64,000 nt of DNA. It comes from Pseudobacteroides cellulosolvens ATCC 35603 = DSM 2933 (GTDB taxonomy: Bacteria > Bacillota > Clostridia > Acetivibrionales > DSM-2933). The stretch covers positions 5,218,001 through 5,282,000 of the forward strand of contig NZ_LGTC01000001.1 of the NCBI RefSeq assembly GCF_001262605.1, in the 5' to 3' direction. Both the position numbers and the translations under genes were made by a program. Position 1 is the stretch's first letter, and every line of letters starts with the position of its first letter. The notes beneath the pieces are model-generated. The model saw only the letters and a list, made by a program, of their open reading frames with translations, was not told the DNA's origin and did no database searches. This document shows positions 1 to 9,217 of this stretch, piece after piece.

Positions 1-756
1 AAATATACAGTTATATCTCTGGTCGGATTATATATTTTTTCGATTTTTGCAATCCTTCCATTGGTTTCTACAGCAGAACTCAGTGAAAACGCAAGTCCTA
101 TGGTAACAGCACTTAATAAACATGGAATAGGATGGGCCGGTACAGTTATAAATATTGTACTGATTACAGCTATACTTTCTACCATGCTGGCAGCCATGTT
201 CGGGCTGGGAAGAATGATACGCTCCCTTGCAGATGAAAACCATGCACCTAATTGGCTGAAAGACAACAGCAATGTTCCGTTTCACGGAATATTGTTTTCA
301 GGTTTTGCCATGCTTGCAGGACTAGGTCTGGGCCTTATGCTGCCCAGAGTTTATTTATTCCTGGTAAGCTCCGGAGGCTTCGCTTTATTGTTTACCTATG
401 GAGCTATAATGGCGACCCATATAAGGTTCCGTAAAATGAATGGGTGCCCGCCGGAAGGAAAATGCCAAATGCCTGGTTATCCATTTACCTCCTGGATTGG
501 TTTGATAAGTATAATTATTGCAATTTTAAGCATGCCGTTTATACCTGGTCAAACATCAGGCTTAATTGCAGGGATAATTATAGTAGCTTTGTACTTATCA
601 ATCTACATGGCAATGAGATATTTTAGTTTACGTAAGAACAATAGTTCAGGCAATATCCTAAATCATGTAAGATACAAGCCCAGATTATCTGAAGAATTTT
701 CCAAGGAGCTCAATGAGGAAATACCTGATAAACCTGAGGATAAAACCAAAGATTGA
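1..756 (+). CDS. APC-superfamily amino acid permease, C-terminal part (5' end outside window)
   Basis: The reading frame is open from base 1, so the start lies upstream of the window; the TTG at 61 is only an internal codon. The visible 251 residues contain about six hydrophobic segments, a GLGRMIRSLADENHAPNWL stretch after a transmembrane helix and a short hydrophilic tail. This pattern (gene product with A-x-GLGRM-x-RSLA-x-xGxxP) is typical of APC-family amino acid/polyamine transporters, which work as secondary transporters in the cytoplasmic membrane. The substrate cannot be read from this part. A terminator follows 25 bases after the stop. The family call is fairly sure; the substrate is unknown. 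Confidence 0.8.
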   Translation, partial: KYTVISLVGLYIFSIFAILPLVSTAELSENASPMVTALNKHGIGWAGTVINIVLITAILSTMLAAMFGLGRMIRSLADENHAPNWLKDNSNVPFHGILFSGFAMLAGLGLGLMLPRVYLFLVSSGGFALLFTYGAIMATHIRFRKMNGCPPEGKCQMPGYPFTSWIGLISIIIAILSMPFIPGQTSGLIAGIIIVALYLSIYMAMRYFSLRKNNSSGNILNHVRYKPRLSEEFSKELNEEIPDKPEDKTKD

Positions 757-780
757 ATTTGTTTACTGCTTGCTATGATA

Positions 781-813
781 AAGCCGAATACTTTGTTGTA
801 TCCGGCTTTTTTT
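781..813 (+). terminator. Rho-independent terminator after the permease gene
   Basis: An 11-base arm (AAGCCGAATAC) and its near-complement (GTATCCGGCTT, one mismatch) enclose a 6-base loop and run straight into eight T residues. It ends the permease transcript. Confidence 0.8.
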
Positions 814-952
814 ACGAAAAAACATCTGCTTCTGAGGTAGTATTAACTTGCGAGCCTTTTGCTATAGATACCGAACTGTAAAGTTATATGTATGGTTGGC
901 ATCTAAACATACTATTCTAAACTACTCCAAACTATTCAGGAGCCTTAAAATT

Positions 953-2674
953 TTAGGTATCCGAGTCTACCACAGGCAAGCTTTTATCAATAGCAAAACG
1001 AAGTATTTTTTTAGATGTATTCTTTTTAAATTCCTCCTGGCGAATTTTAACCATTTTAACAGCTTTATATGAAACCATTCTGCCGTTTACCTTCTTTATC
1101 TCCTCATTGAAATAACCGTTAACATCTTCTATTCCTCTTGTTTTCAATGCTTCAAAGTCAGGAAAAATCTCAGCAACAATAACCTCTTTCTGTGTCTTGC
1201 TTTCTCCTGCGTAAACAATAACCTCTGACACACCAAAGACTCTGGAGATTTCATTTTCAATTTCTTCAGGATATACATTTTTTCCGTTGCTTAAAATAAT
1301 GAGATTTTTCATTCTTCCAGTAATGTAAATCCATCCCTCTTCATCCAGCTTTCCATAATCTCCTGTTTTAAAATATCCCTCTTCATCAAAGGCCTCAGCG
1401 GTTGCTTTAGGATCTTTGTAATAACCCAGCATAACATTAGGGCCTTTGACACATATTTCGCCTTCACCGTTTTCATCAGGGTCCTTGATTTTTACCAATT
1501 CACCGATGATGGGAATACCAACGCTTCCCCTTTTCTGATATTTGTTCCTGTTGCACGAAATCAGCGGAGCACATTCAGTGATACCATATCCGTTTAGGAT
1601 AGTAATACCGATAGCATCAAAAGTATCGATAATATCCTGGTTCAGGCTGGCACCGCCGCATATAATCATTTCAAGCTTGCCTCCAAAGGAATCCAATATA
1701 CTCTTAAAAAACTTACGACGCAGATCAATGCCAAACTTTCTTAAAAAGTTGCTTAGCTTCATCATTCTGCGTAAGGTTCTTGCCTTACCACTTTTTTCAG
1801 CACCCGCCCAAACTTTCTTAAACATATTTTCTACGAATAAAGGTACCAGTACCAAGTGTATTGGCTGCTGCTCCGTCATTTCGTTTGCAATGTACTTTAG
1901 ACCACTGGAAATATAAATCTCAGAACCTTGTGAAAAATGCCCTACAAAATTTACAGTTGAACCAAAAGTATGATGCGGAGGAAGCACATTCATGGTTTTG
2001 GGGGAAATGGCAAAGTTATACATTCCCTGTGTCATATCTGTAACTATATTCTTCTGAGATAGCATAACTCCTTTTCCCTTGCCTGTGGTACCTGAAGTAA
2101 ATACAATGGTAGCAAGCCGCTCACTGTCGATTTTGTAATCATAGTATGAGTTATCACCGCTTTTAAAACGTTCTCCTCCTTTTAGCACAACATCAGATAG
2201 GTTATAGACATCCACATTTTTTGACTCGCCCATGCAGATACAGGTTTTAAGGCATGGAATTTTCTCACGCAGCTCTTTAATTTTAGCTTCAATAGTCGTG
2301 CTGTAAAATAGAAATTCACATTCTGCTGTGTTCATGGTTCCTGCAATTTCATCAACAGGTAAGTTTATATCGATAGGTACAACTACTGCTCCAATAGCCA
2401 TAAGGCTGAAGTAGGAACAAATCCAATCATATGAACTCTCTCCGATCAACGCAACATGCTTATCCCTGCATCCCATGAAAATCAGCTCTGTTCCCATATT
2501 TCGGATGTTATCTCTTGTTTCCAGGTAGGTTACCTTCGCAGTATCTTTATCCCGTGGATTTTTTTTATATGAAATAGCAATTCTGTCCGGATATTTCTTA
2601 GCAACATTTTCCGTCATTATCCTGAAATCTTCAAAGATAGTAGTTTCATATAACGGATAATTTCTATTTGCCAT
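953..2674 (-). CDS. AMP-forming acyl-CoA synthetase (long-chain fatty acid-CoA ligase family)
   Basis: This is a 573-residue adenylate-forming enzyme expected to activate a carboxylic acid with ATP and CoA. Visible core motifs are the P-loop VFTSGTTGKGKGVML near residues 191-205, GYGITECAPLIS in the middle, and YFKTGDYGKLDEEGWIYITGRMKN with NGKNVYPEEIE in the C-terminal part. The last motif is KKNTSKKILRF, where the second Lys of KK would be the adenylation lysine. The longer frame upstream starts at 2809. The ATG at 2674 is preferred because a GGAGGAG element precedes it and family homology begins there. A MATE exporter lies upstream on the same strand with a 163-base gap, so co-transcription is possible. 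The acid substrate is unknown; a long-chain or aryl acid is an inference from family resemblance only. Confidence 0.85.
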   Translation of the reverse strand: MANRNYPLYETTIFEDFRIMTENVAKKYPDRIAISYKKNPRDKDTAKVTYLETRDNIRNMGTELIFMGCRDKHVALIGESSYDWICSYFSLMAIGAVVVPIDINLPVDEIAGTMNTAECEFLFYSTTIEAKIKELREKIPCLKTCICMGESKNVDVYNLSDVVLKGGERFKSGDNSYYDYKIDSERLATIVFTSGTTGKGKGVMLSQKNIVTDMTQGMYNFAISPKTMNVLPPHHTFGSTVNFVGHFSQGSEIYISSGLKYIANEMTEQQPIHLVLVPLFVENMFKKVWAGAEKSGKARTLRRMMKLSNFLRKFGIDLRRKFFKSILDSFGGKLEMIICGGASLNQDIIDTFDAIGITILNGYGITECAPLISCNRNKYQKRGSVGIPIIGELVKIKDPDENGEGEICVKGPNVMLGYYKDPKATAEAFDEEGYFKTGDYGKLDEEGWIYITGRMKNLIILSNGKNVYPEEIENEISRVFGVSEVIVYAGESKTQKEVIVAEIFPDFEALKTRGIEDVNGYFNEEIKKVNGRMVSYKAVKMVKIRQEEFKKNTSKKILRFAIDKSLPVVDSDT

Positions 2675-2837
2675 GATCTTCCTGACTCCTCCTTCAATAA
2701 CCAACTTCTCCTGTAATATTATCATAGTTTTAATATTTCTGCTATAACCTGCTCTTCTGGAATAAGATCCACCTACTGAAGAATTTAATGATGCTGCATT
2801 CATATACATTACTTATGAATTTTATTATTTGAACAGC

Positions 2838-4202
2838 TTATGATAAATTTTCAGATATAACTAATGATTTATTTTCCCATTTACCTTGCTTATACCGTAT
2901 AACACTTGCAACCGCTGTAATAACCCATGTCAGTCCGGTGGTGACCCATATACTCCAAACTCCAACAGCAGGAATCATAGCCAAGACACTTGAAAATCCG
3001 ACTCTTCCTACAACTTCCACCATGCCGTTAATCATTGCATAAAATGCATCTCCTGTGCCATTCAACAGTCCTCTTGTAATATAAATCATTCCAAGGGTAA
3101 AGTACATGCAGCTGGTAATCTTAAGTGCCTTAGCTCCAAGTCCAATTACGGGTTCATCATTTACAAATATCTTCATAATGGCATGTCCTCCAAGCTGAGC
3201 TGCCAAAAGTGCCATAAGGCTAAATACAGCTACTATTAAAATACTTTTATGGTAACCCTTTCTCACCCGTTCCAGCTTATTAGCTCCCATATTCTGTCCT
3301 GCAAAAGTAGCCATGGCTGCACCTAATGAATTAAAGGGCTGCTGTATCAACTGTTCTATTCTGCTGGTCGCCGTATAGGCTGCAACTGCTACCTCTCCAA
3401 AGCCGTTTGCAACACGCTGCAGTGCTACTAACGATACGGCAATCATAGAGTTTTGTATTGCTACAGGTATGCCTATCTTTATACAATTAACAATAATTGG
3501 CCAGTTCACTTTCATATGTTCTTTCTTCAATCTGAAATATGGGTTATTCATAATAGCAAAAATGATACATCCCAATGCAGCCATCCCCTGGGAAATTACA
3601 GTGGCAAATGCCGTCCCTGCTACACCAAATCCAAACTTCAGGACAAACAATAGGTCTAATACAACATTAACTGCACAGGATAAAACTAAAAAAATCAGAG
3701 GCGTCTTTGAATCTCCTAAAGCCCTGAGTATGGATGCTACAGCATTATAAGCTGCAACTGCTATCATACCGCCGGATACTATTCTTAAAAATGTAGTGGC
3801 ATCATCCAAAATTTCAGGCGGCGTGTGCATAATAAGTAAAATCGGACGTGCAAATAAAGAAGTCAATATACTCATAATTACTCCGGATATTGCTATAACA
3901 TAAACTGAATTTCCAATAGCCCTTTTTACATCTTCTTCCTTCTTTGCACCAAAATACTGTGAAATAATTATTCCTATCCCAATTGACAATCCCAAGCATA
4001 CGGAAAAAGTAAGAAAATTCAAGGAAGCTGTAGCACCCACTGCTGCTAATGCATTAGAACCTATATACTTTCCCACAACGATGGAGTCAATCAGATTATA
4101 AAATTGTTGAAATATATTTCCAATAAGCATCGGAAGTGAAAAACGTATGAGAAGTTTAACTTCATTTCCAGAAGTCATGTCTTGTACGTAATTTATTGAC
4201 AT
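2838..4202 (-). CDS. MATE-family efflux transporter
   Basis: The 454-residue product has twelve hydrophobic segments arranged as two six-helix halves. It has the MATE hallmarks: PMLIGNIFQQFYNLIDSIVVGKYIG near the N-terminus and QNMGANKLERVRKGYHK at the start of the second half. Such proteins export cationic compounds or metabolites with Na+ or H+ antiport in the cytoplasmic membrane. The length is normal for the family and there is no sign of damage. It is the first gene of a possible two-gene unit with the acyl-CoA synthetase. The exported substrate cannot be predicted. Confidence 0.92.
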   Translation of the reverse strand: MSINYVQDMTSGNEVKLLIRFSLPMLIGNIFQQFYNLIDSIVVGKYIGSNALAAVGATASLNFLTFSVCLGLSIGIGIIISQYFGAKKEEDVKRAIGNSVYVIAISGVIMSILTSLFARPILLIMHTPPEILDDATTFLRIVSGGMIAVAAYNAVASILRALGDSKTPLIFLVLSCAVNVVLDLLFVLKFGFGVAGTAFATVISQGMAALGCIIFAIMNNPYFRLKKEHMKVNWPIIVNCIKIGIPVAIQNSMIAVSLVALQRVANGFGEVAVAAYTATSRIEQLIQQPFNSLGAAMATFAGQNMGANKLERVRKGYHKSILIVAVFSLMALLAAQLGGHAIMKIFVNDEPVIGLGAKALKITSCMYFTLGMIYITRGLLNGTGDAFYAMINGMVEVVGRVGFSSVLAMIPAVGVWSIWVTTGLTWVITAVASVIRYKQGKWENKSLVISENLS

Positions 4203-4398
4203 ATTTTACCCCTTACTTTATTGCAATTGATACTGCCCGATAACAATTATATCATATAATCTTATAAATAAAAGTTGCGGGTGAAATTAACCATGTCTGA
4301 TTTTAGCATATTAATAAATATTTATGTCGATTTTTGTTTGAATACACGGTATAATAATTTTATTAGCCTTCACTCATACATATTGGAAGTAATTATTA

Positions 4399-6441
4399 AT
4401 GAATTCGTTAATCATAAACAAGATTAAGGCAGCTCTTGCACTCTTCGCTAAATATTGGATTTTATTATTTTATATAATAACAATAAATTATCTCGAGCTT
4501 ATTTTCAGCCTTTGGACATTTAGAGGCCTAAGCCCGGACTTTGCCTTCACGGTACTATTTTCTCTATCAGCCGGTACTGTGCTATTTATACTGTCAAGCT
4601 TATTCCCGACCAAGCCAAATAAAATAATAGCTCTGATACTTCTAACTCTTCTCATCCTTGTCTATAGTATTCAACTTATTTATTACGATGTATTTAAAAC
4701 TCCTCTGTCACTTTTTTCGCTTACAGGGGCAGGAGATGTGCTTCAATTCAATGAAATTATTACAACTGCAATTTCAAAAAACATTATTGCTATAATACTG
4801 CTATTAATCCCCATGCTGGTTTTGTTCTTTACTCTTAGGAAGGCTTCTGTTGCAAGATTAAAGTTAAGTGCTTTTTGCTTTATATTGTTATTTCTAATCC
4901 TCAGTCGCGTCACTTCTGTAATTTGTATAAACTTAACCAAAGAAGATCCCTTTTCTCAATACACACTGTATTATGACTCTTACGTACCGGAGTTGTCCAT
5001 AAAAAAATTAGGCCTCATGACAACAATGGAACTAGATATAAAAAGGCTTATTCCAAGTTTTGATAACAATGAGCCAAAAAATGTATTGGAATACAGCTTT
5101 ATTGGAAAATCTGTTGCAAATGCTGTATATGAGATTGAAGCAACACCTGCACCTAGTATTGAAGTAAAATACACCGATATTACTCCAACCCCCGAACCAC
5201 ACTATGAAGCTAATATTTTGGATATTGATTTCAAATCCATAATTTCAAATGAGAAGAATAAAACTTTACTTGATATGCATAAATATTTTTCTTCAGTTGT
5301 ACCTACAAAAAAGAACGAATATACTGGAATTTTCAAAGGATATAATTTAATTCTTATAACTGCAGAAGGCTTTTCTCCCTACGCCATTAGCCCAGAACTA
5401 ACTCCAACCTTATATAAAATGTCAACAGAGGGGTTTGTTTTTAACAACTTCTACAATCCAATATGGAAAGTAAGCACTTCTGACGGTGAATTCGTTGCTT
5501 GTACAGGACTCATACCCAAATCAGGTATCTGGAGCTTCAGCCGTACCGGAAAAAACTACATGCCCTTTGTTATGGGCAACCAGTTTAAGAATCTGGGTTA
5601 TACTTTGAAGGCTTACCATAACCATTCATATAAGTATTATGACAGGCATATTTCACATCCAAACATGGGTTATGATTACAAAGGAGTAGGCAATGGACTG
5701 AATATAAAAAAGACCTGGCCCGAATCCGATCTTGAAATGATAGATGTTACAGCCGCTGAATATATTGGCGATAAGCCATTTCACACTTACTACATGACTG
5801 TCAGCGGTCACTTGAATTACAGCTTCGGCGGTAACTACATAGCACGAAAAAACAAATCATATGTCAAGGATCTCCCCTATTCCGATACATCCAAAGCATA
5901 CATCGCATGCAATCTAGAGCTTGAATTTGCCATGAAGTCACTTGTGAAAAAGCTTGAAGCTGCCGGTGTTGCCGACAAGACTGTAATTGCAATTAGTCCC
6001 GACCACTATCCCTATGGCCTTCCAAAAGAAAATATCGATGAACTTGCAGGCCATAAAGTCGAAGATAATTTTGAATTGTATAAAAGCACATTTATTCTCT
6101 GGAAAAAGGGAATGGATACCGTTATTATAGATAAACCATGCTCCAGCCTTGATATCATGCCCACTCTATCAAATTTATTCGGACTTGATTATGACTCACG
6201 CCTTCTTATGGGTACCGATATTTTGTCTGAATCTGATCCTCTGGTTATTTTTTCAAACAGAAGCTGGATCACCGACAAAGCCAGATATAATACAGCCTCA
6301 AATTCCATCGAATATACTAACGGTTCTAAAACTGACAGCAATTATATTAAAGAAGTAAACAGAATTGTCTCTGATAAATTTAAGTACTCTGCAAAAATTA
6401 TTGAAACGGACTATTACAGAAAAATTATAGATTCTAAATAA
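4399..6441 (+). CDS. LtaS-like membrane sulfatase-fold phosphoglycerol transferase
   Basis: The 680-residue protein has five N-terminal transmembrane helices (about residues 15-180), a linker with short Pro/Thr runs, and an extracellular alkaline-phosphatase/sulfatase-fold domain (about 300-660). The metal site and nucleophile pattern of LTA synthases is recognisable: ITAEGFS at the first metal-binding acid, WKVSTSDGEF with the catalytic Thr/Ser, HNHSYKYYDRH in the middle and SPDHYPYG near the end. Members polymerise or transfer glycerol phosphate from phosphatidylglycerol onto glycolipid anchors, or modify surface glycans. The gene stands alone between oppositely transcribed genes. Whether it is a true LTA polymerase or a phosphoethanolamine/phosphoglycerol transferase for another polymer is not decided by sequence. 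Confidence 0.85.
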   Translation: MNSLIINKIKAALALFAKYWILLFYIITINYLELIFSLWTFRGLSPDFAFTVLFSLSAGTVLFILSSLFPTKPNKIIALILLTLLILVYSIQLIYYDVFKTPLSLFSLTGAGDVLQFNEIITTAISKNIIAIILLLIPMLVLFFTLRKASVARLKLSAFCFILLFLILSRVTSVICINLTKEDPFSQYTLYYDSYVPELSIKKLGLMTTMELDIKRLIPSFDNNEPKNVLEYSFIGKSVANAVYEIEATPAPSIEVKYTDITPTPEPHYEANILDIDFKSIISNEKNKTLLDMHKYFSSVVPTKKNEYTGIFKGYNLILITAEGFSPYAISPELTPTLYKMSTEGFVFNNFYNPIWKVSTSDGEFVACTGLIPKSGIWSFSRTGKNYMPFVMGNQFKNLGYTLKAYHNHSYKYYDRHISHPNMGYDYKGVGNGLNIKKTWPESDLEMIDVTAAEYIGDKPFHTYYMTVSGHLNYSFGGNYIARKNKSYVKDLPYSDTSKAYIACNLELEFAMKSLVKKLEAAGVADKTVIAISPDHYPYGLPKENIDELAGHKVEDNFELYKSTFILWKKGMDTVIIDKPCSSLDIMPTLSNLFGLDYDSRLLMGTDILSESDPLVIFSNRSWITDKARYNTASNSIEYTNGSKTDSNYIKEVNRIVSDKFKYSAKIIETDYYRKIIDSK

Positions 6442-6443
6442 AA

Positions 6444-6490
6444 ACTGTGAGGAGTAATGTGTAAAAACAGAACTTCTCACAGTAGTATAT
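6444..6490 (+). terminator. Hairpin terminator after the LtaS-like gene
   Basis: The arms ACTGTGAGGAGT and ACTTCTCACAGT pair in 11 of 12 positions around a 16-base loop, three bases after the stop. The following tract is T-rich but interrupted (AGTATATTTTG), so the terminator is moderate. Confidence 0.6.
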
Positions 6491-6586
6491 TTTGTATTCA
6501 TGGATCCTTCTACTTCTGCTTCTAATATTTTTTAAACCCTCTTAAAAAACTACTGGGGATATATCAAAAGTTCCACACTATAACCC

Positions 6587-9034
6587 TTATGCGTTCAACT
6601 CAATCCACTCCTGCCTGGTTATCAGGATTTGCCTTGGTTTGCCGCTGCCATCCGACGCACTAACTACTCCCCATGCCTCCATTTGATCCAAAATCCTCGC
6701 AGCTCTTGAATATCCGACTTTGAATTTTCGTTGTATCAATGATGCCGAAGCCTGTCCCAATTCCAAAACCATCAAGATAGCTTGCGGAAGCAATTCGTCA
6801 TCTCCGCTTGAATCCGGTTTTAGCGTTTCAGTGGCTTGGTTCTCTATTTTTTGTAATATCTCCTCATCGTACTCTGCACTCTGCAGCGACTTGATATGTG
6901 TTACAAATTTTTCTACTTCCTTATCGGAAATAAAGCTTCCCTGTACTCTCAGAGGTTTAGGCTGACCTAGCGGATAAAACAGCATATCTCCCCTGCCAAG
7001 GAGTTTTTCTGCTCCAGCCATATCCAATATGGTTCTGGAGTCAATTTGCGAGGAAACGGCAAACGAAATTCTGGAAGGAATATTGGCTTTTATCACACCG
7101 GTAATTACGTTAACTGAAGGCCTCTGTGTTGCAATTACCAAATGCATACCTGCAGCCCTTGCCATTTGTGCCAATCGGCAAATGGAATCCTCCACCTCAT
7201 TGGGTGCCACCATCATCAAATCTGCAAGTTCATCAATGATGATAACGATTTGAGGCAAAGTTTCCCCTTCTCCCCTCTCCTTTATCATACTATTATAGCC
7301 CTTTAAGTCTCTAACATTATTATCTGCAAAAAGCCGATAACGATTTGTCATTTCTGTTACTGCCCAGGTAAGTGCCCCTGATGCTTTTTTAGGATCAGTA
7401 ACCACAGGAATAAGGAGATGAGGAATGCCGTTATAGATACCAAGTTCAACTACTTTTGGATCTACCATAAGAAGACGTACTTCTGCTGGGGATGCCTTAT
7501 ATAAAATACTGATAATCAGCGTATTAATACAAACGCTCTTCCCAGACCCGGTAGCACCTGCAATTAAGAGGTGCGGCATTTTTGCAATATCCCCAACCAC
7601 AACATTTCCTGCGATATCCTTTCCCACTGCAAATGCAAGCTTGGAAGCATACTTCCGAAACGCTTCCGTCTCAATAACATCCCGAAGAAATACAGCCACA
7701 TTTTTCTTATTAGGTATTTCAATTCCAATAGCTGCTTTACCTGGAATAGGTGCTTCTATTCTCACGCCTGTTGCCGCAAGATTTAGTGCAATATCATCGG
7801 CTAGATTTACTATTTTACTGACTTTAACCCCTGCATTGGGCTGCAGCTCATAGCGAGTGACTGTAGGTCCCTTGCTCACATTTAAAACTTTGGCACCAAC
7901 CCCAAAACTTGCTAATGTATCAATTAGTTTATGTGAGTTATATTCAATATAAGCCTCGGTTTCTTCGTCATAATCCAATACTTCATTTTTTCTAAGGAGT
8001 TCAACCGGAGGTTCATATTGGTCCATATCCAGTCTCATTTTTCCAGACCGAACTGTGAAGCATGGCGAGCTCTGTTGAGAGTCTACACGACCAGTAGGGA
8101 CACACGGCTGGCAGTGCTGAGGATCAACACGAACAACCGGGATGCATGGCGTGGAACGAAGTTCTACACTATGACCAGCCGGTTTGGAATCAGTTATTAC
8201 TTTATTACCTACTTTAGTAAGTGTAATAGACCTTTTCTCTTCAAATCCCTCATTATCTTCCATGTTGCCATCTATGTTGTATTCTATAATGTCATCCATA
8301 TCGGCTTCTATGTTGTCTTCTATGGTGTCATCCATATCGGCTTCTATGTTGTCTTCTATGATGTCTTCCATTTTCTCTTCTTTACATTCTGTAATTTCAA
8401 CTTTGAACTCTTCAGTATCCTGCACCTCAGCTTGTATAAGTTCACTTGCTTTATCAGTCTCAGCCTCTTGTTCTTCTACCTTTGGGCGAATAGGTTCAAA
8501 AGGTGATCGATAAGGTACAAATTTTTTAATTTCTTCTCTAGATGCATATTTTTTTGAGTCTTTTACACAAGCACGCTCAGAATTAAGCAGGTTTGACGTT
8601 TCAGCATTTCTATTCGTTGTACTTGGAGAATAGCCGGAATAAGCTATAGCTTCCTGCTCCTGACTGTGATCTGAAATCTCCCAGTTAAAATTTTTACTCA
8701 CTCTTCTTAATCCTTTGTTTTCATCTAATTCAACTATCTCCCTAGTGTTACTCTTTGCTTTTTTATATATTTCTTTCGAACATTTACTTTTTACCTTATT
8801 CTTTTTCTTGGCTTGCTTTGCTAGCAAATAATATACAAAAGCACAATATGCTGTCATTTCCAAAATAATAAAAATAATAAATTTTGTCCAAGAACCCCAA
8901 GTAAGATACAGCAAAAGCAATATCATAATACCTTGAAAAATAAAGAAGTTTCGATTGACCCTGACACTATTCTTTCTTACTTTTGAACTTTTCTTCATTC
9001 CTATAAACATACCCTTCATCATTAGAATTATCAT
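6587..9034 (-). CDS. FtsK/SpoIIIE-type DNA translocase with an unusual repeat linker
   Basis: The 815-residue protein would pump chromosomal DNA through the division or sporulation septum. It has only two clear transmembrane helices (about 30-72) instead of the usual four. A long linker follows, then the alpha/beta motor with Walker A GATGSGKS at 493-500 and Walker B-like IVIIIDELADL. The C-terminal gamma winged helix (ELLPQAILMVLELGQASASLI and following) reads KOPS/SRS-type DNA. The linker has an acidic repeat at about 221-260 (units like IEDNIEADMDD) and a Cys-Pro repeat at about 298-335 (STPCIP, CQPCVP, SSPCFT). The start is uncertain: ATG 9034, ATG 9010 and ATG 8998 are all in frame and none has a perfectly spaced ribosome site. 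SpoIIIE versus FtsK cannot be decided from sequence. Confidence 0.9.
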   Translation of the reverse strand: MIILMMKGMFIGMKKSSKVRKNSVRVNRNFFIFQGIMILLLLYLTWGSWTKFIIFIILEMTAYCAFVYYLLAKQAKKKNKVKSKCSKEIYKKAKSNTREIVELDENKGLRRVSKNFNWEISDHSQEQEAIAYSGYSPSTTNRNAETSNLLNSERACVKDSKKYASREEIKKFVPYRSPFEPIRPKVEEQEAETDKASELIQAEVQDTEEFKVEITECKEEKMEDIIEDNIEADMDDTIEDNIEADMDDIIEYNIDGNMEDNEGFEEKRSITLTKVGNKVITDSKPAGHSVELRSTPCIPVVRVDPQHCQPCVPTGRVDSQQSSPCFTVRSGKMRLDMDQYEPPVELLRKNEVLDYDEETEAYIEYNSHKLIDTLASFGVGAKVLNVSKGPTVTRYELQPNAGVKVSKIVNLADDIALNLAATGVRIEAPIPGKAAIGIEIPNKKNVAVFLRDVIETEAFRKYASKLAFAVGKDIAGNVVVGDIAKMPHLLIAGATGSGKSVCINTLIISILYKASPAEVRLLMVDPKVVELGIYNGIPHLLIPVVTDPKKASGALTWAVTEMTNRYRLFADNNVRDLKGYNSMIKERGEGETLPQIVIIIDELADLMMVAPNEVEDSICRLAQMARAAGMHLVIATQRPSVNVITGVIKANIPSRISFAVSSQIDSRTILDMAGAEKLLGRGDMLFYPLGQPKPLRVQGSFISDKEVEKFVTHIKSLQSAEYDEEILQKIENQATETLKPDSSGDDELLPQAILMVLELGQASASLIQRKFKVGYSRAARILDQMEAWGVVSASDGSGKPRQILITRQEWIELNA

Positions 9035-9136
9035 TCAATTTAATATAGCACATTTTCGACATTTTTTGAATTAAACTTAACCTATTAAAATATAGAATTT
9101 TTATATTCACAAAAGAATAGAGGAGTCCAATTGATG

Positions 9137-9182
9137 AAAGCCAAAGAATCCAAGGACTTCTTTCACTTGGTTTCTTTGGCTT
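9137..9182 (-). terminator. Strong hairpin between the GH3 gene and ftsK
   Basis: Two 18-base arms beginning AAAGCCAAAGAA and ending TTCTTTGGCTT pair with one mismatch around an 11-base loop. It lies 36 bases after the GH3 stop and just upstream of ftsK, so it probably ends the GH3 transcript. There is no clean U-run, so it may instead stabilise an RNA end. Confidence 0.55.
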
Positions 9183-9217
9183 CAATATTTGGGCTGTGAG
9201 ATTTATGAAACCAACCC

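Noticed and set aside
1542..1916. A 124-codon frame opposite the acyl-CoA synthetase
   Set aside because: It is a shadow of a gene with intact adenylation motifs.
8018..8513. Two open frames opposite the FtsK linker, one Ser/Met-rich
   Set aside because: They mirror the acidic and Cys-Pro repeats of the real gene and lack ribosome sites.
6587..9034. An FtsK-like coupling protein of a conjugative element
   Set aside because: The C-terminal gamma winged helix, full motor and housekeeping surroundings indicate the chromosomal translocase.
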